The notes below the pieces were generated by a model. The model saw only the letters and a list, made by a program, of their open reading frames with translations. It had not been told where the DNA came from and did not search any database. Positions 1 through 48,013 of a DNA stretch of 64,000 nucleotides are shown here, in pieces. Each line of letters opens with the position of its first letter. Positions within the stretch are counted from its first letter, which is position 1. The translations under genes and the position numbers were made by a program. Origin of the DNA: Amoebidium appalachense (lineage: Eukaryota; Ichthyosporea); assembly GCA_963693365.1 (NCBI GenBank), contig CAVNZM010000011.1:8928001-8992000 (forward strand), in the 5' to 3' direction.

Positions 1-90
1 GAGGGAAACCTTTATAACAGCGTGGTGGAGGGGGTCGTGGGGGATGCAATTGCGGATCTGTTGAAGAAATATGGAAAGAAGGCGCAGTAA
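1..90 (+). CDS. C-terminal end of an unidentified protein (partial)
   Basis: Frame 1 is open from the first base and stops at TAA 88-90, giving 29 residues that end in LLKKYGKKAQ. The composition (acidic and hydrophobic, with a lysine-rich end) is that of an ordinary cytosolic C-terminus and contrasts with the repeat-derived frames that follow. No acceptor is visible inside it, so the exon starts upstream of the window. The family was not recognised. It would be transcribed towards the BT1 gene, making the two genes convergent. Confidence 0.5.
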   Translation, partial: EGNLYNSVVEGVVGDAIADLLKKYGKKAQ

Positions 91-516
91 AGCAGCAGAA
101 ACGAATATGTTTGTGTGTTTGTGTTTATGTTTATGTTTGTTTGTTGGTATGTGAATGCATGCTTGTGTGATGAATGGGTGTGGGTGGGTGGGTGTGCGCG
201 TGTGTGTGGGCCTGTTTGTGCAGCTGGGTGAGCGCAGACATGAGCATTTGGTGGGTTAGGTATGGGTGGGTGATATCGTGTTTATGCATAGTTTGATGTA
301 TGGTGCAAGACGTAGTAAACAGACCTGGTATGGTCCAATCACAAGGAACTTTGGATTGATATATGTCATCCCAAGGATCATTAATATTATGATTAAATGT
401 GCATATTTGTCTGATGTTGGCGAATGTGAACGATTGCCGGTCACTGGCTCTGACAGACTCAGTGACATGTACATACGTGCATGTGTTTTTGATACACGCC
501 TGTGTGTGGGTGTTTG

Positions 517-547
<31 letters not shown>

Positions 548-548
548 A

Positions 549-583
<35 letters not shown>

Positions 584-1948
584 GGTTAAAGAATTTGTCA
601 CAGAGTCCGTTTTACACAGTGCCATACACGGCAAACAAGACAAAACAAATTTTGCGAACGTTGAACAGCACACACAAAGGGTGTGGTGATGGCGTTCCAC
701 GATATCTAAAGTGTGAAAGAGAAATTTCAATGTTGAACGCATTCGGCGTTATAAAGTTTGCAACTTGGGCCAAGTACAGTAGTAGCGCCAATTTGAAAAC
801 ATCTGTTGTGTTTTACCATGAGGCATATATTCCTGCTTTTTTAATTTGATAGAAAGAATGCACGCCAGAACTTTCCGTGAATTGCAAAATTCCATAAATA
901 GATCCTTAAATACGAGGTGGCGCCGGCGGTGCCGTTCCCACTATATAGCAATGAAGATCATCAGGTCTGAGATACTGTGTTAGGTTGCGTGGAAGATTTC
1001 TGGAAATCTCTTTGAAAGAGTTCATATATTATTAAATTGTTTTGGTTTGTTCTTTCCGTCTTCCTCCAGCCTCCACTTTTGGGTACACCGTCCACACATC
1101 GGTTGTCGCGAATGCTAATGATCTGGGCGCACAGAGGTTCGTGTTTGTTGTGTATCACCGCCATGCTGAGCGTAAAGGCAGCCCCACACTCAGAGGAGCT
1201 TAGTAGTGGTGTAGGCAAGAACTGACCCGGCGCCTTACTGTGGTGGTAGCAACCAGCAGTTACTAATAACTGAAAAGTAAGAATATCATGTGTAAACCCC
1301 CCAATATCGCAATCCAAAAAACAAAAAAAAAAATAATAATAATAATAATAATAATAATAACTTGTAAGGACCGACAATTCGCGCGCAAACACACCAATTC
1401 AATTTAGCCAAATATATAGAAATTTGGATAGGAAGTTTTGGCGCGTTGTGGGGGGGGGGGGGGGGGGGGGGGGGGGGGATCATACTTGAAAACAGCTAAA
1501 AAAAAGAGGGGGGGGGGGGGGGGGGGGAAAGAAGAAGTAGGAATATAGCCTTCGTTAACAGAATCTGTCACAACCCGCTTAAAATAGATGCGAAGTTCCC
1601 TTGCAAACTGCTCGTGGCATGCCGTGCGTAATGTGCTCTTTTGTGGTTCATTGGATATGGGAGTTTTGAAAAGCAGTCGTAATAATGTCACATAACCAAG
1701 CCATGCATGTGTCAGTGTGTCAATTTGAATTAGAAAGGTTTTTTGCCGAACTTTTGGCTGGCAGTGCGCGTTTTTTCCCGGCGACTTTTTCTTCCGTTGG
1801 CCGCTTCGGACTGCCCGATTTTCACCAGCGACATCTTCTTTCATTTAAATTGTAAGTATATTCCTGCTTTTTTACCTGCTTTAAAAAAACCTTTTTTTGA
1901 TGGTGGGATCACTTTTGGATCCCCCTCACCCACTACGTGCACCCCTCC

Positions 1949-1993
<45 letters not shown>

Positions 1994-2230
1994 ACCCCAC
2001 CACCCACCCACCCACCCGGGGGGGCCCCGCTTTCCCCCCGTAAAACACACTCTGCTGTAACACACAAGCCACGCGTGAATCATTGGAAAAACAAGCACAA
2101 AAAAAAGAAAGGAAACAAGTGAGCACATTATATTTTATTTATTTTTTTGCCATGATAATATCATGAAGGTGTTGCAAGTAAACAGGAGCACATGTACGCT
2201 CAAAGTGCCAACACGTCCCACACATAAGGG

Positions 2231-2265
<35 letters not shown>

Positions 2266-2864
2266 AGTGCTATGGCTATGCCACAACAATTGAAAAGAAA
2301 AAACACTTCAAAACAGCGATACCAGATCAGCTATAAGAATTGTGTAAATCCCCTTAACTCATACATAAATAGTGTTTACTAATGGTAGCAAAAATGACAG
2401 CCTAAAAACATTAGATATTTAATATTATTTGCTTTTGATATCAATATCATAGTCGAAGACAGACTTGTTTCATACAGAAAGGCACTGTGGAAATGGGAAA
2501 ATTTTCTTTTCACCAAAATGGGCTAATCCAATCTGATTAATTTGGTTGGCCAATAATCTATGTATACATGTACTTGTGAGAAGCATGATTGAGTTGGTTG
2601 TGTATGTACAAAACACAGGCAAACAGTTGGTAACCGTTGTGCGTGTGTGTGACGTGTGTGTGTGTGTGTGTGTGTGTGCGTGCGTGTTTGTGTGTGTGTG
2701 TGTGTATGTAAGTGTGCGCGGTGCAGTGAATGTGCCCTCCACGTCCAGCGTGAGAGACACACACATAAACACACACGTGCGCATAGTGCCGTTCGTGATG
2801 TGTGTGTGGGCATGTAAGCATTTGCCTAATGCATGAATATTAGGACTTGTCCACACCAGTAAGT

Positions 2865-2900
<36 letters not shown>

Positions 2901-3011
2901 CCCCCCCCCCCCCCTCCCCCCCCCCCCCTCCCCCCCCCCCCCCCCCCCCCCCCCTCCCCCCCCCCCACCTTCCCTCCCCTCCACACTCCCCGTCCACCAG
3001 AAAGCAATCTC
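91..3011. other. Convergent intergenic region, mostly low-complexity
   Basis: This stretch separates the 3' ends of the partial + gene and the BT1 gene. It holds GT-rich sequence (100-230), C/G homopolymers (522-582, 1450-1525, 1953-1993, 2868-2966), an (ATA)n run near 1335-1360, a 38-nt poly-A around 2234, and a (GT)n block at 2640-2705. Ordinary-composition DNA occurs at 600-1400 and 1540-1900. The only open frame of note is on the - strand (1844 down to about 1530); it has no recognisable domain and runs into poly-proline at a G-run. Confidence 0.5.
1530..1844 (-). other. Open reading frame of unknown significance
   Basis: A - strand frame begins with ATG at 1844 and stays open for about 106 residues of ordinary composition (for example HEQFARELRIYFKRVV). 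It then enters a proline run encoded by the G-tract at 1509-1527. No family was recognised, no homologous exon partner was found, and a basic N-terminus (GQRKKKSPGKN) is its only notable feature. It could be a coding exon whose donor lies just before the homopolymer, as in the neighbouring genes, or chance. Confidence 0.15.
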
Positions 3012-14481
<11,470 letters not shown>

Positions 14482-15052
14482 ATAGTAGCGGGTGTAGACG
14501 TATGGACGTCGAAACCTCCTGTGATTGGGCGATTTGCGGATCGGTATGTGTTAGTGATGTGATATGGGCTACTTGGGAACTACCCATCAAAAAAAGGAGG
14601 TGTAGGAGATACCGCTTTCTTTAAAATGTGGGGATAAAAAGCGGTAGAATTGAAGATGATGATTTTAAAATCGGGCAAATAGAATTATTCTTAGAAATCA
14701 TTCTTAGTAACCATTCTTAACCTCTCTCGCGTAGTTCTCAACCCATACTTTGTTTCAACAGCAGTAGGCGAGTCAACACGTCTTGTCCAAAGACCCGAGG
14801 TTGGGGGGGGGGGGGGGGGGGGGGGGGAGGGGGAGGATATGTGACACTACCCACGTTTAGACACACGTAATAGGTCAACATATTTAGTTAGGGTAGTCGA
14901 TTCCCTTTGTGTACTTAGATCAACATATCCCCTCCCCCCCCCTCCCCCCCCCCCCCCCCTTCCCCCCGCCCCTCCCAATCCCCTTTTTGCCCCACCTCCC
15001 TCAACCCAGCTTTCTTCTCACCCTCGCTTTCCAGAAGGACAGGATGAGAGGT

Positions 15053-15083
<31 letters not shown>

Positions 15084-15397
15084 ATGTGTGCCTGGAGGTT
15101 CGTACACTAAACCAAATGTCAAAACATCAAAGTGTCAAAATATCAAAACATCAAAAACAATCAAAAAACCATCAGCAACGAAAATACACCTTTGGTAAAA
15201 ATGCAAATGTGTAAAAAAATAAATATAAAAATAAAATAAAAATAAAAAAACACACACACACACACTTAGCCACACAGATGCCCACCCCGGAGGGGGGAGG
15301 GGAGGAGGGGAAGGGGGGGGGGGGGGGGGGGGGGGGGATGGGGGGGAGGGGGGGGAGGGGGAGGGGGGGGAGGGGGGGGGGGGGGGGGGGGGGGGGG

Positions 15398-15520
15398 TTG
15401 AATGCGGAACACGGTACGAAGTACGCAAACACGACGAGAAGCATGGTGCACAGGACACATGCAGAGGCAAACATTCAATTATGCAACATCAGTCATGTGC
15501 ACAGTATGCGTCATAAGCAG
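15398..15520 (+). repeat. Dispersed short element, 'GAATGCGGAACACGG' type
   Basis: Follows a G-rich block and ends at GCGTCATAAGCAG, where another G-run begins and introduces the next copy at 15542. Two copies therefore sit head-to-tail, separated only by a homopolymer. Confidence 0.8.
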
Positions 15521-15541
15521 GGGGGGGGGGGGGGGGGGGGG

Positions 15542-15830
15542 TTTTGAATGCGGAACACGGTACGAAGTACGCATACACGATGAGAAGCATGGTGCAGGAC
15601 ACATGCAAAGGCAAACATTCAGGTATGCAACATCAGCAATGCGCACAGTATGCGTCATAAGCAGAGCCCATCCTCAGGGAGATCCCGATTCATCAATTGC
15701 GTATGTAATTCGACCCCTTAGCCCACGTATATACGACGCTCCAACTCAGACAGCAGCATCAACTGAACTTGGGAGGGTCAACCCGTCTTGATCAAAGACG
15801 AGCAGGGTTGCTTATGCAAGCAAGGTGAGC
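15542..15830 (+). repeat. Dispersed short element, 'GAATGCGGAACACGG' type, long copy
   Basis: Core plus the extended module: CAGAGCCCATCCTCAGGG, ATTCGACCCC, CAACCCGTCTTGATCAAAGA and GAGCAGGGTTGCTTATGCAA. The shared distal end with the 'GAATGCGTC' copy at 13371-13650 shows both variants belong to one ~285-bp element. Confidence 0.8.
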
Positions 15831-15993
15831 AAAACGGTGAAGATGTGTGTGCAAACTAATGCGGTGCAGCGAAAAATGTGTATGTGCTTACAGATACACG
15901 ACACAGAGCAACCATGCCCGGTTGCATGGAGTAAAGATGTCTCCACACAGTGGTCTGTCCTGAAAGGACACCGCTGAAAGAAGACTGGGGGGG

Positions 15994-16083
15994 TTTGAAT
16001 GCGGAACACGGTACGAAGTACGCATACACGATGAGAAGCATGGTGCAGGACGCATGCAAAGGCAAACATTCAAGTATGCAACA
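15994..16083 (+). repeat. Dispersed short element, truncated copy
   Basis: Starts TTTGAATGCGGAACACGG after a short G-run and ends at AAGTATGCAACA, where a long G-run begins. Confidence 0.8.
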
Positions 16084-16084
16084 G

Positions 16085-16120
<36 letters not shown>

Positions 16121-16124
16121 AGGG

Positions 16125-16158
<34 letters not shown>

Positions 16159-16159
<1 letters not shown>

Positions 16160-16258
16160 GATGTATGTGTTAGAGGGTTGGAAATATGGAGGAGACAACA
16201 AAGAGCAACAACAAAACGTCACAACGTGGGAAATCCAAAATCAAACAATTAAGCGTTC
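16159..16258 (+). repeat. Dispersed short element, 'GTTGGAAATATGGAGG' type
   Basis: TGATGTATGTGTTAGAGGG and GTTGGAAATATGGAGGAGAC follow a long G-run; it ends after AATCAAACAATTAAGCG at another G-run. Confidence 0.75.
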
Positions 16259-16390
16259 GGGGGGGGGGGGGTTGCATACTCTCCCCATGACGGGTGATCC
16301 GGGGGCTCATAGTACCAATTTGGGTGTTGACGTTTGTAGACTTCAAAGGGATTCTCATGGGTGGAGTTAGGTAACTGCTCGCTACTGTAA

Positions 16391-16501
16391 GGGCAGGTGA
16401 TATGTTAAAGGGATATGAGAGTAACGAGGGCAGGTGATATGTTAGAGGGATATGAGAGTAACGAGGGCAGGTGATATGTTAGAGGGGTATGAGATTAAAG
16501 A
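16391..16501 (+). repeat. 37-bp tandem repeat, three copies
   Basis: Three consecutive units start GGGCAGGTGATATGTTA at 16391, 16428 and 16465 and contain GGATATGAGAGTAACGA. Divergence between units is low. Intergenic, no known function. Confidence 0.85.
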
Positions 16502-16584
16502 GGGAAGTCGGCAACGTGTGTGTTAGAAATGTAGACTCAACCGAGGGGACTTAGGGAGGGAGACTGTAACGAAGGTAGTCGAAT

Positions 16585-16587
<3 letters not shown>

Positions 16588-16662
<75 letters not shown>
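16588..16662 (+). repeat. (CA)n microsatellite, ~75 bp
   Basis: Pure CA run. It is followed at 16730-17380 by a long interrupted (GT)n/(GC) block of the opposite strand sense. Confidence 0.95.
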
Positions 16663-16665
<3 letters not shown>

Positions 16666-16853
16666 CAGAGGTGGAAGCCCACTGTCTGTTATCAAAAGAA
16701 GCATGCTACGCTTGAATGTGTGTATACGAGCACCCTGTGTGTGTGTGTGTACGTTTGTGTGTTTGTGTGTTTGTGTGCACGTGCGCGCGCGCGCGTGTGT
16801 TTGTGTTTGTGTTTGTGTTTGTGTGTGTGTGTGTGTCCGTGTGTGTGTGTGTG

Positions 16854-16918
<65 letters not shown>

Positions 16919-18654
16919 ATTTGCCTGTCTGTGACTCTCTGTGTGTGTATCTGTCGGTCTGTGTACGCGTGCGCGCGTATTGTGCATACGTGTAGCATGT
17001 GTGTGTGCGCGCGCACGGACGCGCGCACGTGTGCTTGCGCGCATATGCGTATGTGTGTGTGAATTTTTTTTTTTTCGGGGAGGGGGGGGGGGGGGGGGGG
17101 GTCGTGCACGCATGTCTGTGCGCAAGGTGTGCATGTGTTTGTGCTTGCGCATGTACGTGTGTGTGTGCGCGCGCGTGCGTGTGTACGTCTGTGCGTCTGT
17201 GTGTGTGTGTGTGTGTATGCCTTTTTGTGTGCGCGCGTGCGCGAGCGTGTGCATGTGTGTGTGTGTGTGTGCGTGGTTGGGTGCGTGCAAGCGTGCATAT
17301 GGGTGCATGCTTGTGTGCTTGTGTTATGTGTACTTGAGCACGTGTGTGTGTGTGTGTGCTTGTGCCTGTGATATTGCATGTGGGCATGCACCCGTAGATT
17401 ATGTGAACTTAAACGGCATTTCTTTTTTATTATTTGCCTGCGCAAGTGTTCACGTAAAAAAGTTTCGGTAGACATCAACACCAGTGTCACTTGTTTCTCA
17501 ATTTTGCTTGATGAAGTTGTGTTTACTTTCGACGTTAAGAAAAAGAATTCTCGTACCTTGTGTTGCCGTATTGTAAGATGTATGGAGGAAAAAAAAAAAA
17601 AAAAAGTGACACCCATATGAATGGATGCCTGCTATTCGTGCTTGTGCGGCTGAACCCCACTGGAAGCAGGCATGCACACCGTGTGCGTACAAAGCAACAC
17701 TATGACACATGCACACACACACACAAACACAAGTACAACAGGCCGAACACACACGGAACGTGCACACACAAAGGCTCATGCATATATATACACATGCCTA
17801 ACCGAATATGTAGCCCACCAACAAATTGTGAGTTATTACCAAAAATTCTTCGCCCCAAACAAAAAAAAAAAAAAAAAAAGATAATTTTTTTTTAAAATAC
17901 ATTTACATGCACTTAGTTTGGGGCAAGCTGAGCACAGCACATGCACATACATTGAAGCAAGTTGGGCACCAGGGACCAAAAAAAAAAAAAAAAAAAATAA
18001 GAAAAAAAAAACAGAAACTCAACTCACTTTGAAGATCCTTCCGAGTCAGACATGTTGCAGGTACCCCTGCGGGGCGTCACGCCCTAGCACCGCCCTCTGG
18101 TGCGCCAAGTCAAAAAATTATGTCATGGAAACGAGCTTAGATCTCTTTGCCAACCGGTCGAGGTACAGTGAAAAAAACTAACTTTGAAAAAGTAGCTTGA
18201 CTTCTCCTTGTGGGTTTTCCTAACAGTTACGATGTGTTGAGAATATGAAATCGTTGTTGTGGATGCTTCTTAGTCCAATGCTCCAAAGTGTCAAAAGATT
18301 CGATTCTGGTTGGTTTCAGTTGGCCCTACAACGTTAACCTTCCAACCTAGAAAGCTCTAACTCTAATTTGTTCAGAAGTTTGAGTTGGCTACGAAATGCA
18401 TGCAGAGCTCACGAATTCATTAAATACGACTCATTTCCCAGTGCGTTTTCTGCCAGTTTTCTTGTTTCAACGAAAGATGGTGAGTGTGATGTTTCTATAG
18501 GTCTATTTCAAAGAAAAGAAGATTGACTGACTGAGTCTCAGAGACTCTCAGGGTGACGCAGGCCGTCATCCAAAACTATCAAAAACCCCACAATATCCCA
18601 AAGATAAATGTAATTTGAGGTTAGGGAGAAAAACGAACTGGGCTACTGTCAAGC

Positions 18655-18700
18655 CAAGGCCTCCTAAATACCACACCGGTGTGGTATTTAGGAGGCCTTG
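18655..18700. repeat. Perfect 46-bp palindrome
   Basis: The left arm CAAGGCCTCCTAAATACCAC continues ACC to the centre, and the right arm is its exact reverse complement with no spacer. It sits in complex, non-repetitive intergenic DNA. It could form a 23-bp hairpin or be a dimeric protein-binding site. Nothing nearby identifies it as a terminator. Confidence 0.9.
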
Positions 18701-19180
18701 TGTCAAGCACATGACGTCAAAATGACGTTAAATGAACAAAGAAAACTCGGAGGAAACGCCCGCTGAAAATGTTATAGGTACCCACAGATAAATTTTTTAG
18801 GAGCGTTATAAAAGTATTTTTTTACGTTTCTTTTTCATAGTAAATGAAATATATATCATCAGTTTATTATATAAAATTTAGGGATTTTGCCCGCAATCAA
18901 AGCAAGCCTTCAGTGCATGTGACGCAACGTTGCCGATCATTGGCTGGATGCCGGTCCCCTAGAGTGCATTTTAATCCCAACAGATTTCGGTATCTCGCAC
19001 GTCCAGGCCCAGTACCTCTAGATATCAAGAGGCCAGCACACACATCCAAAAAACTTGCAAAAAGAAAGAAGAAAAAGAAGAAAAAAAAGGGCCCGGGGCG
19101 TGCTCGATAGAGCTCTTGAAATAAATAAAACAATAAAAAGGTAGGAATATGAAGGCCACCAATAGCAAACATGTATGTAC

Positions 19181-19230
<50 letters not shown>

Positions 19231-19526
19231 GGCTTTCCTCCCCCTACCGTTCGGAAATACATGTACATGTAAAGTTTTTTGTTTGTACACTGTGCCTCCT
19301 CAGTATGCCGTGCATACATATCTCTCCGTTAAATAAATCCAGTCAAAAGAAAAAGTTTCAAGCCTTCAAAATCACCCCCCGGTAGCTGCTAGTAAGCCTC
19401 GGAGTCCTTCCCGTTTGGCACGACACACCGTACAGGGGACGGAGCCTCAGGTATATTCCCGCTATGGAGGTAACATGCATGCAAAGGTTTATGTAATTTT
19501 GTGCGGTGAAATACTGTGTCCACGGG

Positions 19527-19564
<38 letters not shown>

Positions 19565-19635
19565 AGGGGGAGGCAGGCTTGGGAGGCCTATAGGGGTAAC
19601 TTTAAAAATAATAGAGGAAGAGAGAGAAAGTGGGG

Positions 19636-19676
<41 letters not shown>

Positions 19677-19787
19677 TTAATATCATGGCTTGGCAATAAG
19701 CCGAAGGGACAGGAAGGAAGGAAAGTCATGAAGTGGTTGCCATGGGAAAGGGTGGACCGCAAAGAAGGGCCCAGGGGAGAGTTTTTT

Positions 19788-19831
<44 letters not shown>

Positions 19832-20021
19832 GGCATCGTCCGACTCGGGGTCAACAGGTGCAAAAGGTGGAGATGGGTGCGGGTCGAGGACAGGAAAGTA
19901 AATTACGTCGAACGTGATCGAGGTTATATTTATTTTGTGTGTGGTTTTTGCTCTGTACACACACACAAATGCCGGCACGCACGCACGCATGCGCACACAC
20001 GCACACACGCACGCGCGCGCG

Positions 20022-20110
<89 letters not shown>

Positions 20111-20111
20111 C

Positions 20112-20295
20112 CACTCACATTTGTATATTTGATCATCATCAGATGCCGCAATTCCCAAAGCTTTTCGGTAACAAGGGCCGTCCAGCATCCATACATAATA
20201 TTTACAAAAGTAGTTTTTTTTCTTGCAGCTTGTGGCAATGATTTTCCCTTCTGGCCTTGATGGTTTATAAATACTCGTCCCATACATGTACAGTA
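20112..20295 (-). other. Possible exon of an unrecognised gene
   Basis: A - strand frame from ATG 20295 reads MYGTSIYKPSRPEGKIIATS and later YYVWMLDGPCYRKALGIAAS, reaching a good donor (GTGAGT at about 20118) next to an (AC)n block. A second ordinary-looking stretch of the same frame lies at 19845-19950 (VIYFPVLDPHPSPPFAPVD). The junction phases do not match directly, and no family was recognised. It lies just downstream of the GLUT stop codon. Confidence 0.25.
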
Positions 20296-20645
20296 CAAAG
20301 TCATTATGTTTGCGGGGCAACTCCCCCCCCCCCCTCCCCCCCCCTTCCTCCCCGCCAAAAAGGGTTAAAAAATACCCCCCCCCCTCCCGCTCCCCCCCCC
20401 TTCCCCCTCCCCCCCCCCCCCCCCAAAAAAAAAAAAGAAAAATCCCCACACACCATACACGCACCCACACACATGGGGAAAAAGAGGAGAATATACAAAG
20501 AGTACGGTGGGTACACTTCGGATGGAAAACAGGTAAACAACAACAACAACCAAAAGAAAAACGATCGGGGTTTTTTCTGTTCTTTTTTTAAAAAAAGAGG
20601 AGGGAAAAAAAAAAAAAAAAAAAAAAACCGGCATTTTTCCAGCAA

Positions 20646-30787
<10,142 letters not shown>

Positions 30788-33242
30788 AAACGTGGGATCT
30801 AATGCTTTATATATATATATATATATATATATATCGTTATACCATGCCTACGTATATACCCTAGATCTAAAAGATGGCCCCTCCCCCCCCCCCCCCCCCC
30901 CCCCCCCACCCACCAACACCACCGCCTCACCGGACCCCCCCCCCCCCCCCAACCCCCCCCCCCTCCCAACTCCCCTACTCCTCTCCTCCTATGTGCCCCT
31001 CGGGCTATCCACTGCACGCCACATGCCTACTTGAACATGGTACACGTTTGGCAATGTGAGAAATGTAGATGCACAAAAGAAAATTCCAACCAGGATTGGT
31101 CTGTGCATTTAAAAAAAAAAGCCTTCTGGCTTAAAAATCTAAGTGAACTTCCTGCTGAATGCGCGGTGGACGAAACGAGCACGCATCCAATAAACCTAGC
31201 CAGAAAAACAGGTAAAAAAGCAAGGTGACTATGAAGTACCCTAAACTAGAATCGGGAGGTTCGCAACGTGAGCACACAACCCCTACCTGTTCGGAGGACT
31301 TGGTTTGACCCAAGTGTAGAGGGTCCCCCGTCACCCCCTCCGTGTATGAACTCCGTCATGTTGCCAACAGGGGTACATGCACACGGTGTGTGCGTGTGCT
31401 TGTGTGCGTGTGTGCGTTTGTGCCTTCCCCTTTTAGGTTTGTTTCAGTTTAGCTCCCCTTAAGCAGGTGCGCGCGTTCCTGTGAATGAACTCTTCCGGAT
31501 GTGTGCCGTATACAGCTTAGAATTTTAACTATGTTTGTACGAGAATTTGAAACCCTCGGAATCGTCAGAAGAAAAATTCAAGGCTGAGTTTTCGAAGTGA
31601 GCCCTCGTCCGCATTGCAGTTGTAAGGTCCAAAAACAACAGCGGGATCTTCAACAAATAGAAAATTAAAACACATTTCCATATATAGTTATAATTGTTAG
31701 TATCCATAAATAGGTTCTGTTTAGAGCATCGGATTGGTAGCCTTTGCGAGCCACCGTTGTTTTCACTTACCAAAAGGGGAAGGTGTTTGAGGCAGGGTTC
31801 TAACTATGCGTGTGTTGACAGGGTGCTCAATTTATACTACAAGAGTCCGAGTCACCATGCATATTGGTGATGTTCTAACAGGAAGATGGGGCAAGAGGGA
31901 CCGACTGCAGCGGTACTCACAGGTGTGTGTGAGTGTTGTGTATTGAGTGGGTGTTCTGTTTCGTGTATGATGGCAGTGAAACAGTAACATGCACCCCCCT
32001 TCCCCCCCCCCCCCCCCCCCCCCCCCCTCCCCCCCCCCCCCCCCCCCCCCCCCCCAATTATCGTCGGCCTTTCTCCCTCCCTCTCTCCCTCCTTTTTCTA
32101 CACTCATCCCTTCTATCCTTTCCTCTTTATATCCCTTTATTTTCTCTCTCTCTCTTCTTCTCCCTCCCTCATCCCCTGTTTTCCTCCCTGGCTCCCTCCC
32201 GCTTCCCTCCCTCCCTCCCTCCAATCTCCCTCCCTCCCCCCTCCCTCCCCCCACCCGTCCCCTTCCATCGCTCCCTCCCCCTCCCCCTCTCTAAGTCCAT
32301 CTCTCCCTCCCTCACTCTCTCGCTCCCCATTTCCCTTTTTCCCCCCTCCCCTTCTCTCCCCCCCCCCCCCCCCCCCCTCTGCCCGCCGATCAATCTCCTT
32401 TCAATTAGTGTGCACATTTACTGCGATGGTTGGCGTGAGCTTCAGGGAAAGGGGGCAGGGAGGAGGGTGCGGGGAGGGGGCGGGAGGTGAGGGGGGCTTG
32501 AAGGGAAAGAGCGAAAAAATTGGGGAGGTATTCAGAAAGCAGAGAGATGAGGTTGGCTGGAGGCACTTAAGAAGGAGATGCAGAAAGGAATGGATGCCCA
32601 TTTAGTGAGAGACAGAGCTCAATGGAGAGGTGAAAAGCGAAAGAGATAGATAGCTATGGTTTTTTTTTTTTTTTTTTGCTCGTGGTGTTGCTGTGATCCC
32701 TTGGATAAATCTATGAAAAGCATGTAACAGAAGGCAGTAGTTGATGGCAACGCCAGCAAGAACTGAGGCACTTTGTTAAGATCCACGACAATGAAATCAC
32801 CATGGCACTATCTTTGTGGGTATTGTTTGCGATGAATGACTTAAAGTTAATGATAAATAGGATGGAGGATGCCTGGGGCCTCCTAGCTCTAAGGTTCCCG
32901 TGCGTCGAGTTATGGCAATTTCTAAGCATGTCAGCCACAAAGAATAACCCCCCTCCCCCCCCCCCCCCCCCCCCCCCCCCCCGGCGGCCCCTCCTCCCCC
33001 GAAACCCTTTCTGTAGTTCGACTTCTGCGCCCCCGACAATTATATACACACACACGCGCGTGCGCACACACGCACACACAGACGCACACACTCCCCCCCC
33101 CCACTCCCCCCCTCTCCCCACGGGACCCCCCCTCCCCCCCTCCCGCCGCTGATCCTGCCACCCCCTCGCACCCCCCTCCCCCCTCCTCCCCTTCACCCCC
33201 TTAACCTCCCCCCCCCCCCCCCCCACCCTCCCACCCCCCGCC

Positions 33243-33304
<62 letters not shown>

Positions 33305-33329
33305 ACACACCCACACACACACACACCAG
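30788..33329. other. Divergent intergenic/5' region between GLUT and gephyrin genes
   Basis: It should contain the promoters of both genes and the missing first gephyrin exon. It shows an (AT)n run (30808-30834), C-runs (30883-30908, 30938-30963, 31997-32055), a CCCT-rich tract (32060-32380) and complex sequence at 31030-31980 and 32400-32940. No exon ending in phase 1 and encoding the usual VGVLTV-type start of the G domain could be found. The + strand changes here from G-run-rich to C-run-rich. Confidence 0.5.
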
Positions 33330-47073
<13,744 letters not shown>

Positions 47074-47506
47074 TTATTTGTTTTAGATTCTTCGTTTTGT
47101 CTCTTTCAGGCTGTAACGGAGTTATGTTCATAGACACAATCGTGCGTGCCCGTATACACACAAACACGCACGCGGACGCTCACGCGCTCAGGCACACTCA
47201 CACGCACGTGCACACACACGCGCACGCACGTGCACGCGCAAACACACACGTTCGTAGAGGGACAGCACCTACCGACTGATTGAATCCAATTTGCTGCAAA
47301 ATATACATTGACCATGTTGATGGATGTCTTGTGATGTAGGCTATGAAATACAACAAACTGAAGTTGGCAGAAACTGATGTCATATGTAGTAAAAAATGTA
47401 CGTGACATCTCAGTCTCCCTCAATCCCTTCCCCTCCGTCTCTCTTCTCTCCTCTCCCCCCCCCCCCCCCCCCCCTTCTCCTCCCCCCTCTCTTCCCCCTT
47501 GGGCCC

Positions 47507-47644
47507 TCCCTGAGGATGGGCTCTGCTTATGACGCATACTGTGCGCATGGCTGATGTTGCATGCTTAATGTTTGCCTTTGCATGTGTCCTGCACCATGCT
47601 TCTCATCGTGTATGCGTACTTCGTACCGTGTTCCGCATTCAAAC
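47507..47644 (-). repeat. Dispersed short element, 'GAATGCGGAACACGG' type, inverted
   Basis: From CCTGAGGATGGGCTCTGCT to CGTGTTCCGCATTCAAAC, then a C-run. A further copy of the set at 8992, 15398, 15542, 15994 and 36545. Confidence 0.85.
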
Positions 47645-47693
47645 ACCCCCCCCCCTCCCTACCACACACAAATGCACGAAAGCTTGCGTAGGT

Positions 47694-47817
<124 letters not shown>

Positions 47818-47967
47818 ACACACACCGACACACACCCAGGCACACAAGTGCACACAATCCCCCCCCCCCCCCCCCCCCCGCCCTGTTCCTCGTTCTCATG
47901 ATCACTTGTGTCCCCGTGTAAATCCCTCCCTCCCTATAAATTTCGGAGTTGCGATCTTTACCAGTCG

Positions 47968-48013
<46 letters not shown>

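Larger units (their letters stand above)
14482..20645. other. Region between BT1 and the GLUT gene: repeats, few coding signs
   Basis: This is intergenic between the BT1 start and the GLUT stop. It holds dispersed elements (15398, 15542, 15994, 16159), a 37-bp tandem repeat (16391), (CA)n/(GT)n blocks (16588-16662, 16730-17380, 20029-20109), poly-A runs (17590, 17865, 17980), a complex-sequence stretch at 17400-19180 with a 46-bp perfect palindrome (18655), and long G-runs (19530-19562, 19636-19675, 19790-19830). Open - strand stretches at 19840-20295 may be exons of an unrecognised gene. Confidence 0.5.

Noticed and set aside
131-742. Long frames of poly-Pro/Gly, His-Thr, Cys-Val or Ser-Leu throughout the window
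   Set aside because: They are translations of C/G-runs, (CA)n, (GT)n and (CT)n microsatellites and occur on both strands in several frames at the same place.
1037-1392. Overlapping + and - frames at 1.04-1.39 kb
   Set aside because: Both strands are open over the same stretch, neither shows a motif, and splice sites are unconvincing.
31859-31921. MHIGDVLTGRWGKRDRLQRY as the first gephyrin exon
   Set aside because: It does not resemble the conserved start of the G domain, and its possible donor does not give the phase needed for exon 33330.
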